This document shows positions 47,740 to 56,913 of a stretch of 64,000 nt of DNA, piece by piece. The notes beneath the pieces are model-generated. The model saw only the letters and a program-made list of their open reading frames with translations, was not told the DNA's origin and did not search any database. This DNA comes from Gandjariella thermophila (lineage in GTDB: Bacteria; Actinomycetota; Actinomycetes; Mycobacteriales; Pseudonocardiaceae): positions 113,278 through 177,277 of the forward strand of contig NZ_BJFL01000008.1 of NCBI RefSeq assembly GCF_005405885.1, written 5' to 3'. Position 1 is the stretch's first letter, and the number at the start of each line of letters is the position of its first letter. The position numbers and the translations under genes were made by a program.

Positions 47740-49217
47740 CCGATCTCGTCGTCCACCCAGGTGAGATCGCCGACTGCGCCCACCAGGTCGGCACGTTAAC
47801 CACGCAGTCGTCCGGTCTGAACAACACCGCGACCGGTGCGTCGGTGCCGGAGATCAGCTGGGGTGTGCTCGGTCACCTGATGGGCCTGTACAGCCAGTAC
47901 GACACGCTGCTGGGCGAGCTGCACACGCACTACACGACAATGTCCACCGGCTTCGACAAGATCAGCGCCGCCCTGGCCGACACCGCCCGCTCGTACCACG
48001 ACAACGAGCGCACCGCCGCCGAGGCGTTCAACCAGATCCTGGCCAACCGGCTGGACCACGCCACGGGACCCTCGGCGGTGATGACCGCGGCCGCCAGTGC
48101 CCCTTCCAACCTGGACGGGCTCGGCGCCAACTACGGCCGCCAGTGGGCCATCGACAGCGGCAAGGGCAACCTGGTCTCGCAGACGGCGAAAGCCGTGCCG
48201 CTGGTCAACGGCAGCTACCTGATCGTCAAGGACAGCCTGCAGCTTGGCCAGGACGCCAAAGCCGGTGACGCCGAGGCGATCGGCAAGGACGTCGTCGCCG
48301 TCCTGGCCGACATGAACACCTACATCCAGGACGGCATCACCCTGGCCGGGGCGATCGCGGACCCGCTCAACTTCCTGATCAGCAAAGGGCTGGGGTGGCT
48401 GCTCAACGTGGTAGCGCCGCTGAAACAGGCCGTCGACCTGGTCACCGGCGACCCGGACGCCACGAGCAAGGCCGCCACCACCTTCAACGACATCGCCAAG
48501 CAGACCGAGCAACTGGCCCGGACCTACGACGACCACCTCCGTACGGGGCTACGGAGCTGGAACGGCAGGGCGGCCGACGCCGCCGCGGTGAAACTCGCCC
48601 ACTTCCACGACGGCATCGCGGGCACCGCCAGCACCGCCGGTCACGTCGCGGCCCTGCTGCAGGGCAGCAGCCTGCTGATGAAGGCGGCCGAGGACATCAT
48701 CAAGGGCATCCTCAGCGACCTCATCGAGTGGCTGGTGGTCACCTGGGTGGCCGCTCAACTCGCCGCACCGGTCACCGCCGGAGGTTCGGAAGCGGTCGCG
48801 GCCGGCGCGTCGGCTGCGGAAGCGGCAGCGGCGACGACGAAGGCCACCGCCGAGGTCAACAAGGTCCGCCAACTGCTGTCACGAATCATGGAGGTGCTGC
48901 AGAAGGTCCGCGCGGTACTCAAGAACTCCAAGATCGGCGAAACCTTCACGAACAAGGTGGCAGAGGACCAAAAGCTCGGCAAGGTGGCGAAGACGCTCTC
49001 CGACGCCGTCGCGAAGAGCGTCGACAAGCGCATCGGCGAGGCGTTCCCCACGCCGGGCAAGGACCCAGACGGAGATGTGACGAAGACAGTCGACAGCTAC
49101 GCCAAGGCGGTCAACACCTACGCTCGCTACGCCGACGGCGGGTACAAGATGGTCAGTGACCGCCTCCATGGCAACCTTCAGGACGACGACACGATCGATC
49201 GCGAGCTGGACATCTGA
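47736..49217 (+). CDS. Large type VII effector-like protein with two WXG-type domains
   Basis: A 493-residue protein. Residues 1-105 form a helical domain of ESX-substrate type (VVHPGEIADCAHQVGTLTTQ, YDTLLGELHTHYTTMSTGFD). After a hydrophobic middle (LAGAIADPLNFLISKGLGW), a second WXG-like hairpin has its turn at RSWNGRAADAAAVKL near residue 275. Next comes a long hydrophobic and Ala-rich stretch (LIEWLVVTWVAAQLAAPVTAGG), then a coiled-coil region. It ends with the charged HGNLQDDDTIDRELDI. No enzymatic toxin motif is seen. The hydrophobic core could insert into membranes; this is inference. Confidence 0.7.
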   Translation: MTDLVVHPGEIADCAHQVGTLTTQSSGLNNTATGASVPEISWGVLGHLMGLYSQYDTLLGELHTHYTTMSTGFDKISAALADTARSYHDNERTAAEAFNQILANRLDHATGPSAVMTAAASAPSNLDGLGANYGRQWAIDSGKGNLVSQTAKAVPLVNGSYLIVKDSLQLGQDAKAGDAEAIGKDVVAVLADMNTYIQDGITLAGAIADPLNFLISKGLGWLLNVVAPLKQAVDLVTGDPDATSKAATTFNDIAKQTEQLARTYDDHLRTGLRSWNGRAADAAAVKLAHFHDGIAGTASTAGHVAALLQGSSLLMKAAEDIIKGILSDLIEWLVVTWVAAQLAAPVTAGGSEAVAAGASAAEAAAATTKATAEVNKVRQLLSRIMEVLQKVRAVLKNSKIGETFTNKVAEDQKLGKVAKTLSDAVAKSVDKRIGEAFPTPGKDPDGDVTKTVDSYAKAVNTYARYADGGYKMVSDRLHGNLQDDDTIDRELDI

Positions 49218-49243
49218 CCATCCTCGATGGAGGGACCTGGCCG

Positions 49244-50041
49244 GTGGACCCCAACCTGCTCGGCAGCATGCCGCTCGCTGCCGGCTCTTCCAACCTCGCG
49301 CCGTTCGTGCCGATCGCCGCACTCGTGGTGTTGGGTATCGTCGGGCGCGTCGTGGTCCGCTCCCGCAAGGGCCACAACACACGCGTCCGGCCCGGAGACC
49401 TTGCTGAGCGGTACCGCGCGGCCGGCGTCCACTACACGTCACCACCCGGTGGGTTCGGTACGCCGACCGGGCAACCCTTGGACCACGTCGAAGGCATTCG
49501 TCACGGCGTCCGGTTCACGGCCTTCCGTCGCACCGAACAGACCGGTTTCACCTTCCACGTCAACGATCCCAATAACAGCATGGGCGAGCGCAACTTCACC
49601 AGCATCGTCCGAGTGAGCATCCCTTTGGCGCAGGCGGTTCCCCCATTGCGAATCACCGAGCGCACCGACAAGGAGCGGGATTCCTACCGAGCTTTCGTGT
49701 CGGATGTCAACGCTGGAGCGGTGGCGACCGGGATTCTCGAATTCGATGACCGCTTTCTCGTCCGGTGTAGCGACCTCGGATTCGTTCGGCGGATCATGGG
49801 CCCCGAACTGGCCGGATGGCTGCGCGGGCACCACCGGACCACGGCATATACCGACGTTTCTGGTCCGCTGAGCGGAATCGAGTTCGCCGAGAACACACTC
49901 AGCGTCGAACAGTGCGGCCACCTCGAACCCGACCTCGTTTTTCCCGCCCTGGACTTTCTGGTTGAGATGTTGTCAAAGGTGCCGCCGGAACTGGTTCCGC
50001 CCCGAGAAGCTGCCGCTCCACCAGCGCAAGGAGCCCCATGA
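49244..50041 (+). CDS. Membrane-anchored protein of type VII module 2, DUF3137-like
   Basis: A 265-residue protein with one membrane helix near the N-terminus (APFVPIAALVVLGIVGRVVV). Its soluble domain parallels the 237-residue protein of module 1. FDDRFLVRCSDLGFVRRIMGP corresponds to FDERFEVSTGDERFARAVLNP there, and both end with a helix containing PALD. The module 1 version stands last but one in its operon; this one stands third. GTG start after GGAGGGA. Third-position GC is lower here (49560-49760) than in neighbours, hinting at a different history. Confidence 0.65.
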   Translation: MDPNLLGSMPLAAGSSNLAPFVPIAALVVLGIVGRVVVRSRKGHNTRVRPGDLAERYRAAGVHYTSPPGGFGTPTGQPLDHVEGIRHGVRFTAFRRTEQTGFTFHVNDPNNSMGERNFTSIVRVSIPLAQAVPPLRITERTDKERDSYRAFVSDVNAGAVATGILEFDDRFLVRCSDLGFVRRIMGPELAGWLRGHHRTTAYTDVSGPLSGIEFAENTLSVEQCGHLEPDLVFPALDFLVEMLSKVPPELVPPREAAAPPAQGAP

Positions 50042-51282
50042 CCGCCGCCCGACCGCCCTCACCCCAGCCCGCGGGTGTGTTGCCAGGGTTGTGGCCGTGG
50101 TGTCCGGACGCGCCGTTGGTGGTCCCGGTCGACGGGCGGGTACGGATACCACGCAAACTACGCCAGCAAGTGTCCGAAGAGGACCTCCAGCCGGCGTTCA
50201 TCCTCGAACTTGACCGCCTGCGCTTCGGCGTGCTGCGCGACGGCGCTCCGGTCGAGCCCGCACAGCCCAAGATCGGCCATGGACCGCCGATGTTTCCGCT
50301 GGCCGGCGTGCGGGTCGCAGAGCCGGGCACCCTCCGCGGACGGGACAAGCCGTTCGAGTTCCGTCCGCACGACGCCGACGGCATTCGCGTGCAAGAAGTC
50401 GCGTGTACCAATGGACCGGCGGTCTGGCTGCGGTCCATGCACGACTGGTTCGTCACGACCACCGCGCCACAGCAACTCGCCCAGGAGATCGAGCGCCGCC
50501 GGCGGCGAGTAGCGCGGCTGGGCGGCTTCGCGGCCAACGAGGTGTGGCAGCGTGCCCCGTCCCTCCGCGAAACCGGACCCGACGGTCCGCGACCAGGCAG
50601 AGGCAGGGACACACCCGACTATCCGCCCAGCCTCACGCACGGGGTGTGGCAACCCATGACCGCGCTTCCGGTATCGGAACCGTCCGCCGGGATCGACGCG
50701 GAGCCGCCCGGCCCGCCATCCGAACTGCCCTATCCCGAGCGACTGCGGGACTACGAGATTGTCCTGCGCTCCTCCGGACCGCCGCTGCGGCTGACGGTGA
50801 CCGCTCGGCGGCTGCTGCTGAGCCAGGACCCGGTCCTCGGTGAGCCTTCCGTCGTCACCGAGCCGCCGGTGCCGCCCTCGGCCGCGACCGTGCCACTGGC
50901 CGCGCTGCACGTCGTGCGCGCCGGCCGGCTCACCGGCATGTCGCCCCGGCTCGCCCAGCGCTGGTTCACTCAGGATGCGCGCAGCGAGATCCGGCTCGAC
51001 CGGGTCGACGGCCCCGCGCTCTGGCTGTGGGGACCCATGACCGAGTGGCTGATCTGCACGCCGGACGCCGCCGACCTCGCTGCGGACATCCGCCTGCGGC
51101 AATGGGTCAGCATGCGCTACCCCATCTCCAGCGACCTCGGACCGGAACGCCGAACGTGGTATGACCTTCCTATGACCCGCCCGGTCGACACGGGCGAAGG
51201 GCGGACGCTGCCACCCCCGCCCGCCTACGCGCCGGCGTCGCCGACCGTCGTCCCGCCCGGCGCATGGCAGCCACTGGACTGA
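50038..51282 (+). CDS. Protein with two PH-like repeats, unknown function
   Basis: A 414-residue soluble protein that is an internal duplication. Unit 1 (about residues 28-152) ends NGPAVWLRSMHDWFVTTTAP. Unit 2 (about 240-354) ends DGPALWLWGPMTEWLICTPD. Both then have a helix starting LA(Q/A)(E/D)I. Strands followed by this Trp-rich helix resemble bacterial PH domains. Pro-rich linkers separate and follow the units. It overlaps the upstream membrane protein gene by ATGA, so it is part of module 2. I do not recognise a named family. Confidence 0.6.
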   Translation: MTAARPPSPQPAGVLPGLWPWCPDAPLVVPVDGRVRIPRKLRQQVSEEDLQPAFILELDRLRFGVLRDGAPVEPAQPKIGHGPPMFPLAGVRVAEPGTLRGRDKPFEFRPHDADGIRVQEVACTNGPAVWLRSMHDWFVTTTAPQQLAQEIERRRRRVARLGGFAANEVWQRAPSLRETGPDGPRPGRGRDTPDYPPSLTHGVWQPMTALPVSEPSAGIDAEPPGPPSELPYPERLRDYEIVLRSSGPPLRLTVTARRLLLSQDPVLGEPSVVTEPPVPPSAATVPLAALHVVRAGRLTGMSPRLAQRWFTQDARSEIRLDRVDGPALWLWGPMTEWLICTPDAADLAADIRLRQWVSMRYPISSDLGPERRTWYDLPMTRPVDTGEGRTLPPPPAYAPASPTVVPPGAWQPLD

Positions 51283-51345
51283 CGCGGCTCACACTTTTCC
51301 CGATCGGCACGTCCCATCGGTGGGGGGCCGCTAGATTCCGATCTC

Positions 51346-52011
51346 GTGCGCACGATCTCGGTGGCCTCCCGGGTACTGCTCGGACTCATCGCCGTCGCGG
51401 TGAGCGCGTGTTCCACCGCGCCCGCCCCGTCACCCGCGAAGCCGGCGCCGACGCTGCCGGCCGACTCGATCGCCTACGACAGGCTGCCGGTGCGGACCGA
51501 CCGTCCTTCGCCGTTCGCGGGCGACTGCTCGCAGTTGGCCGCCAACCGCTCGGTAGTCGAAGCGATGGGCGTCGACCCGAACGACCCCGCGAACGTGGCG
51601 GCATTCCAACGCTCCAGCCGGCACAAACTGTGCGACCTCAAGGTTGACGGCGGCGAGGTTTTCGTCGCTGCGGAGGAGCCCCAGCCCGGGCATCCCGATC
51701 CCTGGGAGTCCGCATGGAACAACGGACCTGGAGACCACTTCCGGCGACTAATCCTGCTCGGCCGCTACTACGCCGCCTACGAGTTCCAGCAGACGATGCT
51801 TGGCAAGGGCTGTCAGATCACCGTGCAAACCGGGTCGCCCGCCGTTCTCAGCCTGAGCTTCTTCGACAAGCGGTTCGACAACGTCGACGTCACGGCGGAT
51901 CGCCAGCAGGGCCGCGCGATCGGCCGGGAAACGTGCCCGCGGGCGCAGCACATGGCCGAGGCGCTGCTCTCCGCCATCGACCCGGACGGCGGCTCGCTGG
52001 CCTCCTCCTGA
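51346..52011 (+). CDS. Lipoprotein, DUF3558-like
   Basis: A 221-residue protein with signal peptide RTISVASRVLLGLIAVAVSAC, lipobox cysteine at residue 22 and a Pro-rich linker. The mature domain begins FAGDCSQLAANRSVVEAMG. It contains KLCDLKVDGG, GKGCQITVQTG and ETCPRAQHMAEALLSAI: cysteines at the positions expected for DUF3558. A TAGATT -10 box (51332-51337) lies 8 bases before the GTG with no ribosome-binding site, so the message may be leaderless and separate from module 2. Surface lipoproteins of this family accompany type VII clusters. Confidence 0.7.
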   Translation: MRTISVASRVLLGLIAVAVSACSTAPAPSPAKPAPTLPADSIAYDRLPVRTDRPSPFAGDCSQLAANRSVVEAMGVDPNDPANVAAFQRSSRHKLCDLKVDGGEVFVAAEEPQPGHPDPWESAWNNGPGDHFRRLILLGRYYAAYEFQQTMLGKGCQITVQTGSPAVLSLSFFDKRFDNVDVTADRQQGRAIGRETCPRAQHMAEALLSAIDPDGGSLASS

Positions 52012-52065
52012 AACCGAACCGGTTTGGAAGGCCGGGCACGCTCGACGGCGTACCCGACCATGAAG

Positions 52066-53148
52066 TCAGGCAGCCTCACGCTTTCGGTAGCGCAGTACCG
52101 CCACCAGCGCCAAGCCGACCAGCAGCGCCGCCGCGATGTAGGTGGACGCCGGTGGAAGCGCGTCGTCCGCCGCCGCGACCGCGAGGGGAATCCGGAACGG
52201 GCTGAACCATGCCGCGACGTTCGGCGCCAAACCGGACAACGTCGTGAACGCCACCACGGAAACCAGGTAGGTCGTCAGCGCGGCGGCCGCGTTGGGTAGC
52301 AGTAACCCGATGATCAGTGCCCACGCCACGGCGACCAGCGCGCCCACCACCGCGGTGGCGACCACCGCGCCCGGCCGCAGGCCGAGCAGCGACTGCACGT
52401 CGCGGTTCTCGATGGACGGCGGCGCGAGCAGGCTGTACAGCACCAGCGCGATCAGGGCGTGCACGATCCACAGTGCGAGCGCGACCACGCTCTGCGCCGC
52501 CATGTAGCGCAGTCGGGACGGCTGGACGAGCAGTGTCGGTTGCGCGCTGCGGTACTGCCATTCCCCGGACACCAGCTTGACGAGGCTGCAGTTGGTCACC
52601 AGGGGGCCGTAAACCAGAATGGTGGCCAGCGGCAGGATCTGGGCCTGCCACGTGCCCTCGAAGACGTTCTGCGTGCAGGCCAGGGACCCGAAGGCGATCA
52701 TCGCCACCGGGCCGACCACCAGCAGGATGCGGTCGCTGATGGTGGCGGCGAACTTGCGGAACTCGGCACCGACCAGCCGGGCGAACCGGGGACGCCGCAG
52801 TGCCATGGCCAGCCACGGCGGCTGCGGACCCAGGCCCGGCATCCCGCCGGAGATCGGCATTCCCGGCTGCGGTGCGCTCGGCGGCGGCTGCATCGGCGGC
52901 TGCATGGCCGGCGGCGGCCAACTCGGCTGCGGCATGTAAGACAACGGCACGGCCGGCTGCGCCGTGGGCGGCTGCTGTGGGGCGGTCGTCGGCTGCTGCG
53001 GAGCCGGCGGAACGGCACCCGGTGCCGGCCAGGTGGACGGAGCGGCCATCGGGACGGCGGGGGCCATCGGGGCGTAGGGCGTGCTTGTCGGCGCCGGCGG
53101 AACCCCTGGCGCCCACGGCTGCGGCGTCTGTGGATGCTGCGGGTTCAC
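52066..53148 (-). CDS. ABC-2 type transporter permease with Pro-rich N-terminus
   Basis: A 360-residue protein. Residues 1-110 are Pro/Gln/Ala-rich with no hydrophobic segment, probably disordered in the cytosol. About six membrane helices follow (for example ILPLATILVYGPLVTNC, VVALALWIVHALIALVLYSL and YIAAALLVGLALVAVLRY), with LVGAEFRKFAATISDRILL before the first. This is the ABC-2 membrane half for export. The GTG overlaps the ATPase gene stop (GTGA). Substrate unknown; drug or lipid export is common for this pair. Confidence 0.85.
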   Translation of the reverse strand: MNPQHPQTPQPWAPGVPPAPTSTPYAPMAPAVPMAAPSTWPAPGAVPPAPQQPTTAPQQPPTAQPAVPLSYMPQPSWPPPAMQPPMQPPPSAPQPGMPISGGMPGLGPQPPWLAMALRRPRFARLVGAEFRKFAATISDRILLVVGPVAMIAFGSLACTQNVFEGTWQAQILPLATILVYGPLVTNCSLVKLVSGEWQYRSAQPTLLVQPSRLRYMAAQSVVALALWIVHALIALVLYSLLAPPSIENRDVQSLLGLRPGAVVATAVVGALVAVAWALIIGLLLPNAAAALTTYLVSVVAFTTLSGLAPNVAAWFSPFRIPLAVAAADDALPPASTYIAAALLVGLALVAVLRYRKREAA

Positions 53149-54023
53149 CCTTGCCCTCCGCTGGTCAGCCGGAAAAAGATCTCCTCGAGGTTCTCGTGCT
53201 CCTCGCTGAGCCCGAGCACCTGGACGTGTGCGGCGAAGGCGATCTCGGACACCTTCGCGGTCTCGGCCTCGGCCGACAATTCGTCGGGACCTACCTGCGT
53301 GACCCGGATACCGGCCTGCTGCAGCGCGTTGCCCAGGGTGGCCAGGTCGGTGGTGCGTACCCGGGTGCGGCGGGAACTGAGCATGTCGCGGAGCGGGCCG
53401 TCCGCGACGATCCGGCCGTGGCCGATCATCAGCACCCGGTCGGCCGTCTGGTCCACTTCGGACAGTACGTGACTGGACAGCAGCACCGTGCCGCCGCGGG
53501 CGGCATGGTCGCGCAGCAACTGGCGGATGGCGCGGATGCCTTCCGGGTCGAGACCGTTGATCGGTTCGTCCAGGATGAGCATGGGCGGGTTGGTCAGCAG
53601 CGCGTGCGCCAGGCCGAGCCGTTGGCGCATGCCGAGGCTGTACTTGCCGATCCGCCGTTTCGCGGCGTCCGCGAGCCCCACCTGGTGCAGCACCTCGTCC
53701 ACCCGCCGGGTCGGCACCCCGGACACCAGCGCCGACGTCCGCAGGTAGCCGCGACCGGTCCGGCCGGGGTGTACCGCGGCGGCGTCCAGCAGCACGCCGG
53801 CGACGTACGACGGGTTGGGCCACTCGGCGAACCGCCGGCCCGCGATTCTCGCCTCGCCGTGGTCGGGCTCGGTGAGACCACAGATCATGCGCAGGGTCGT
53901 GGACTTACCGGCCCCGTTCGGCCCGAGGAACGCGGTGACGGTGCCCGGTTGAAGCTCGAAGCTCACCCGATCGACCACCGTGCGGCCGTCGTAGACCTTG
54001 GTGAGCCCGTGTGTAACCAACAC
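53145..54023 (-). CDS. ABC transporter ATP-binding protein
   Basis: A 292-residue ATPase of the ABC-2 exporter. Walker A is GPNGAGKST at residues 34-42. The signature YSLGMRQRLGLAHAL and Walker B PMLILDEPINGLDPEG follow, with the switch His in TVLLSSHVLSEVDQ. A C-terminal domain of about 80 residues has LSEEHENLEEIFFRLT, as in drug-type exporters. The GTG lacks a ribosome-binding site, and GATAAA sits 10 bases upstream. It pairs with the permease immediately after it. The 241-base gap before cysC shows no gene. Confidence 0.93.
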   Translation of the reverse strand: MLVTHGLTKVYDGRTVVDRVSFELQPGTVTAFLGPNGAGKSTTLRMICGLTEPDHGEARIAGRRFAEWPNPSYVAGVLLDAAAVHPGRTGRGYLRTSALVSGVPTRRVDEVLHQVGLADAAKRRIGKYSLGMRQRLGLAHALLTNPPMLILDEPINGLDPEGIRAIRQLLRDHAARGGTVLLSSHVLSEVDQTADRVLMIGHGRIVADGPLRDMLSSRRTRVRTTDLATLGNALQQAGIRVTQVGPDELSAEAETAKVSEIAFAAHVQVLGLSEEHENLEEIFFRLTSGGQG

Positions 54024-54264
54024 GAGGTAGCACTTTATCGGCAGCGACCGTTGCAGTATGGCGGTTTGGCTCAGCAGCGGCGCTCATCACGTGCCGCGGT
54101 CCGGTCGGCGGATGCTCGACCCGGAACGACAATCGGCACACCGGACAACCAGCGGCGCCACAGCACGAACTCCTCCGGACGCGCCCCGCATGTGGCCAAC
54201 GTGCCGCGCCGCGGTGGCGCCGGCTCGGTGCGGTTCCGTTCCGGGCCGGAAATGTTCGGCACCA

Positions 54265-54810
54265 TCAATGCAGTAGCCGATGCCGCTCAAGTAACCCGAG
54301 CACCCGTTCCGCCGCCGTGTCGATGCCGATGTTCGTGGTGTCCAGCCGGAGTTCCGGATTCTCGGGTACCTCGTACGGGCCGTCCACGCCGGTGAGCCCC
54401 CGCAGTTGCCCGGCACGAGCGCGCGCATACAGGCCCTTGGGATCGCGCCGGGCACATTCGTCGACCGGCGTCGCCACATGCACCTCGAGCAGCACCGAGC
54501 CGCGTTCCTCATGGTGGCGCCGCACTGCCGCGCGGGTTCTCGCGAACGGGGTGATCACCGGAACGAGCACCAGTATCCGGTGCCGCGCCAGGAGTTCGGC
54601 GACGTAGCCGACCCGCCGGCCGTGCCGTTCCCTGTCCTCTTCGGAGAAGCCGAGGTCAGCCGAGATCGTTCGGCGCAGGTCGTCACCGTCGAGCACAGCC
54701 ACCTGGACGAGCCCGGCCAGCCGTGCCTCGACGGCACGGGCGACGGTCGTCTTTCCCGCACCGGGCAGGCCGGTCAGCCACACCGTCGCGCCGCGCGTCA
54801 GTTGGGGCAT
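54265..54810 (-). CDS. cysC: Adenylylsulfate (APS) kinase
   Basis: Phosphorylates APS at the 3' position to PAPS, the donor for sulfotransferases. The 181-residue protein has Walker A GLPGAGKTT (14-22). LDGDDLRRTISADLGFSEEDR is the APS-binding region, VPVITPFARTRAAVR follows, and the lid has DPKGLYARARAG. It has no sulfurylase domain, so it is a stand-alone kinase. It faces a predicted sulfotransferase gene across 114 bases, which gives its product an obvious use. No sulfate assimilation genes are nearby, and ATP sulfurylase must come from elsewhere. Confidence 0.94.
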   Translation of the reverse strand: MPQLTRGATVWLTGLPGAGKTTVARAVEARLAGLVQVAVLDGDDLRRTISADLGFSEEDRERHGRRVGYVAELLARHRILVLVPVITPFARTRAAVRRHHEERGSVLLEVHVATPVDECARRDPKGLYARARAGQLRGLTGVDGPYEVPENPELRLDTTNIGIDTAAERVLGLLERHRLLH

Positions 54811-54924
54811 GGACTTTTTTTAACGCAGCCGGCCTTCGCCGTGGCCGTTCCCAAGAAATGTCACTCGAAAGCCTTACCGCTCGCTCCGCCACCGGCAGTC
54901 AGGTTCCCTATAAGATGCGGCCCC

Positions 54925-56064
54925 ATGGCGCGACGCGTCTACCTCCACATTGGGCTGCCAAAAACCGGAACGACCTCGGTGCAGGACACGCTGTGGGACA
55001 ACCGGCACGTCCTCGCGCCGTCGGGCGTCTACTTCCCCGGTTATATCGTCGAGGCGCATTACCACGCGGCGATCGACCTTCAGAACGAGCGCTACCACGA
55101 ATGGCTGAAACCATTGTCGGTGCGCGCCTGGGACCGCCTGGTGGCGGACATCCGCGCGTGGCCGGACACGTCGGTGGTCTCCTGCGAACTCCTCGCGACC
55201 GCCACCTCGGCGGAGATCGAGCGTGCGCTGTCGTCCCTGGCGTTCGCGGAGGTGCACGTGATCTGCACGGCACGTGACCTCGCGCGCCAGATTCCCTCGG
55301 CGTGGCAGGAGTACATCAAGACCGGCCACACCATCACGCTGCCCGAACTGCTTCAGGCGGTGCGCACCGGCGAGCCGGCCGAGACGAGCGAGTTGTTCTG
55401 GGATTACCAGGATCTGCCCCAGATCCTGCGCAGGTGGGCCGCGAACCTGCCGCCGGAACGGGTGCACGTGGTAACCGTGCCGCAGGCAGGACCCGGTGTG
55501 TGGCCGCGGTTCGCGAGTGTCATCGGCGTGGACCCCGACCGGATCACCCGCCGGCTGCGTTACAACACGTCGATGGGCGCGGTGGAGACCGAGTTGCTTC
55601 GGCGGCTCAACGCCGCGCTCGACATGGAATGGCACCATTACGCGGCGGTGGTGAAGGACCAGCTCGCCCGGGACATCCTCGCGCTGCGTCCCGATCCGCA
55701 CCGGATCACGCTTCCCGCCGACGACGTGCTGTGGCTGCGCAAGCGGGCCTACCAGTTCGTCGACGAGATCCGCGAGGCCGGCTACCACGTCGTCGGCGAC
55801 CTCGACGAGCTGGTTCCCGAGGAGCCGCTGCACGACAACGGATTCCCCGCGCCGGCGGACGCGGACATGCTCGACGTGGCGGTGAGCGTGCTCGCCCGGA
55901 TGCTGCCGCGCGTGCCGCATCAGTGGCCGCGGCAACCGCGCCGCCTCAAGGAAACCCTGGTCGAACTCAGCGAGCGGAATCCACACGCGATGACGCTGCG
56001 ACGCCTTTTCTGGAAGGGCAAGGCGCGCGCGTTCTCCGCCCGGGCTCGAGCACGCCGGAGCTGA
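54925..56064 (+). CDS. PAPS-dependent sulfotransferase-like protein
   Basis: A 379-residue protein opening with the PAPS 5'-phosphosulfate loop HIGLPKTGTTSVQ (residues 8-20). LPKTGTTS is the sulfotransferase form of the P-loop. VSCELLATA and VHVICTARDLARQIPSAWQEY match the 3'-phosphate-binding strand and helix (the R..S region). The rest is helical, with a basic C-terminus. The acceptor is unknown; related actinobacterial proteins act on lipids, glycans or small molecules. TATAAG lies 10 bases before the ATG with no ribosome-binding site, so it is probably leaderless. It is divergent from cysC. Confidence 0.82.
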   Translation: MARRVYLHIGLPKTGTTSVQDTLWDNRHVLAPSGVYFPGYIVEAHYHAAIDLQNERYHEWLKPLSVRAWDRLVADIRAWPDTSVVSCELLATATSAEIERALSSLAFAEVHVICTARDLARQIPSAWQEYIKTGHTITLPELLQAVRTGEPAETSELFWDYQDLPQILRRWAANLPPERVHVVTVPQAGPGVWPRFASVIGVDPDRITRRLRYNTSMGAVETELLRRLNAALDMEWHHYAAVVKDQLARDILALRPDPHRITLPADDVLWLRKRAYQFVDEIREAGYHVVGDLDELVPEEPLHDNGFPAPADADMLDVAVSVLARMLPRVPHQWPRQPRRLKETLVELSERNPHAMTLRRLFWKGKARAFSARARARRS

Positions 56065-56302
56065 CACCAGGAATGCGGCAGCGCCTCCCCCGCAGCCGCT
56101 CATCGGTAAGCGCTCGTTGACGAGCCGATCGCCTCAGTGCAGTGTTGCGGCCGGCTATGCCGGAGCGGTCCTCCCCGCACTGCTCGCCGCGGGCGGCCGA
56201 CAGCGGTTGCCGATTCCGCCCACGAGCGACGGTGCCCTCTGCTACCTTCCGAGATCAGTTGGCACGATCTGCGGTCGTCGGGAATCGCGAGGGGAGCCTT
56301 CG

Positions 56303-56860
56303 GTGGCAGCGGGGGATCAGACGCAGTACCTGGTCAACAACGTGACGAGCACCGGCGGGCAGCCGCCGAACGCCCAGGCCGGCCCGCCGCTGCCGCTCGG
56401 CGGCCAGCAGCCGGCCCCGGGTACGACCAACATGGCCGGCAACCTGGTGACCAACGTCACCAACGCGAACAGCGGCCCGCGCCAGTTGACGAGCCTGCCT
56501 GACCTGATGGGCATGGGCGGCACACCGACCGCCCCGGCCAGCGCCGGCCAGTCCTACTCGTACTCGCCGGACCAACTGCAGGCGATCATCAAGAAATACC
56601 AGGACGTCTTGCAGACGCTGATGCAGGCCGCACAGAGTACCACATTTATCGGAATGATGGACCCGCCGGCGGACGAGGACGCCAGCAAGGAGTTCACCCA
56701 AAAGGCACTCGGCTCCGGTCGAGCGTTCCGTCAGGCCAACCAGCAGTCGATCGAGTACGTAAGCGGCGAGATCGACAAGCTCAAAGCGGTACTGCAACAG
56801 TACAACCAAGCCGAGGAGGCCAACGCCGAGCAGGCTCGCAGGATCCATCGCAACCTGTGA
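56303..56860 (+). CDS. PE-like helical protein of type VII module 3
   Basis: A 185-residue protein. The first 85 residues are low-complexity (Gly, Pro, Asn, Thr) with VTNVTNAN repeats. Residues 88-185 are two long helices (PDQLQAIIKKYQDVLQTLMQ and NQQSIEYVSGEIDKLKAVLQ). Position and shape fit the short partner of the PPE-like protein two genes on, as PE pairs with PPE. GTG start after GAGGGGAG. The family is not certain from sequence alone. The 238 bases upstream hold no gene. Confidence 0.6.
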   Translation: MAAGDQTQYLVNNVTSTGGQPPNAQAGPPLPLGGQQPAPGTTNMAGNLVTNVTNANSGPRQLTSLPDLMGMGGTPTAPASAGQSYSYSPDQLQAIIKKYQDVLQTLMQAAQSTTFIGMMDPPADEDASKEFTQKALGSGRAFRQANQQSIEYVSGEIDKLKAVLQQYNQAEEANAEQARRIHRNL

Positions 56861-56913
56861 GCCGGCGGACAGACTCATCGGGTTACGTGGTAGAGGGAAA
56901 GGCAGGGAACCAG

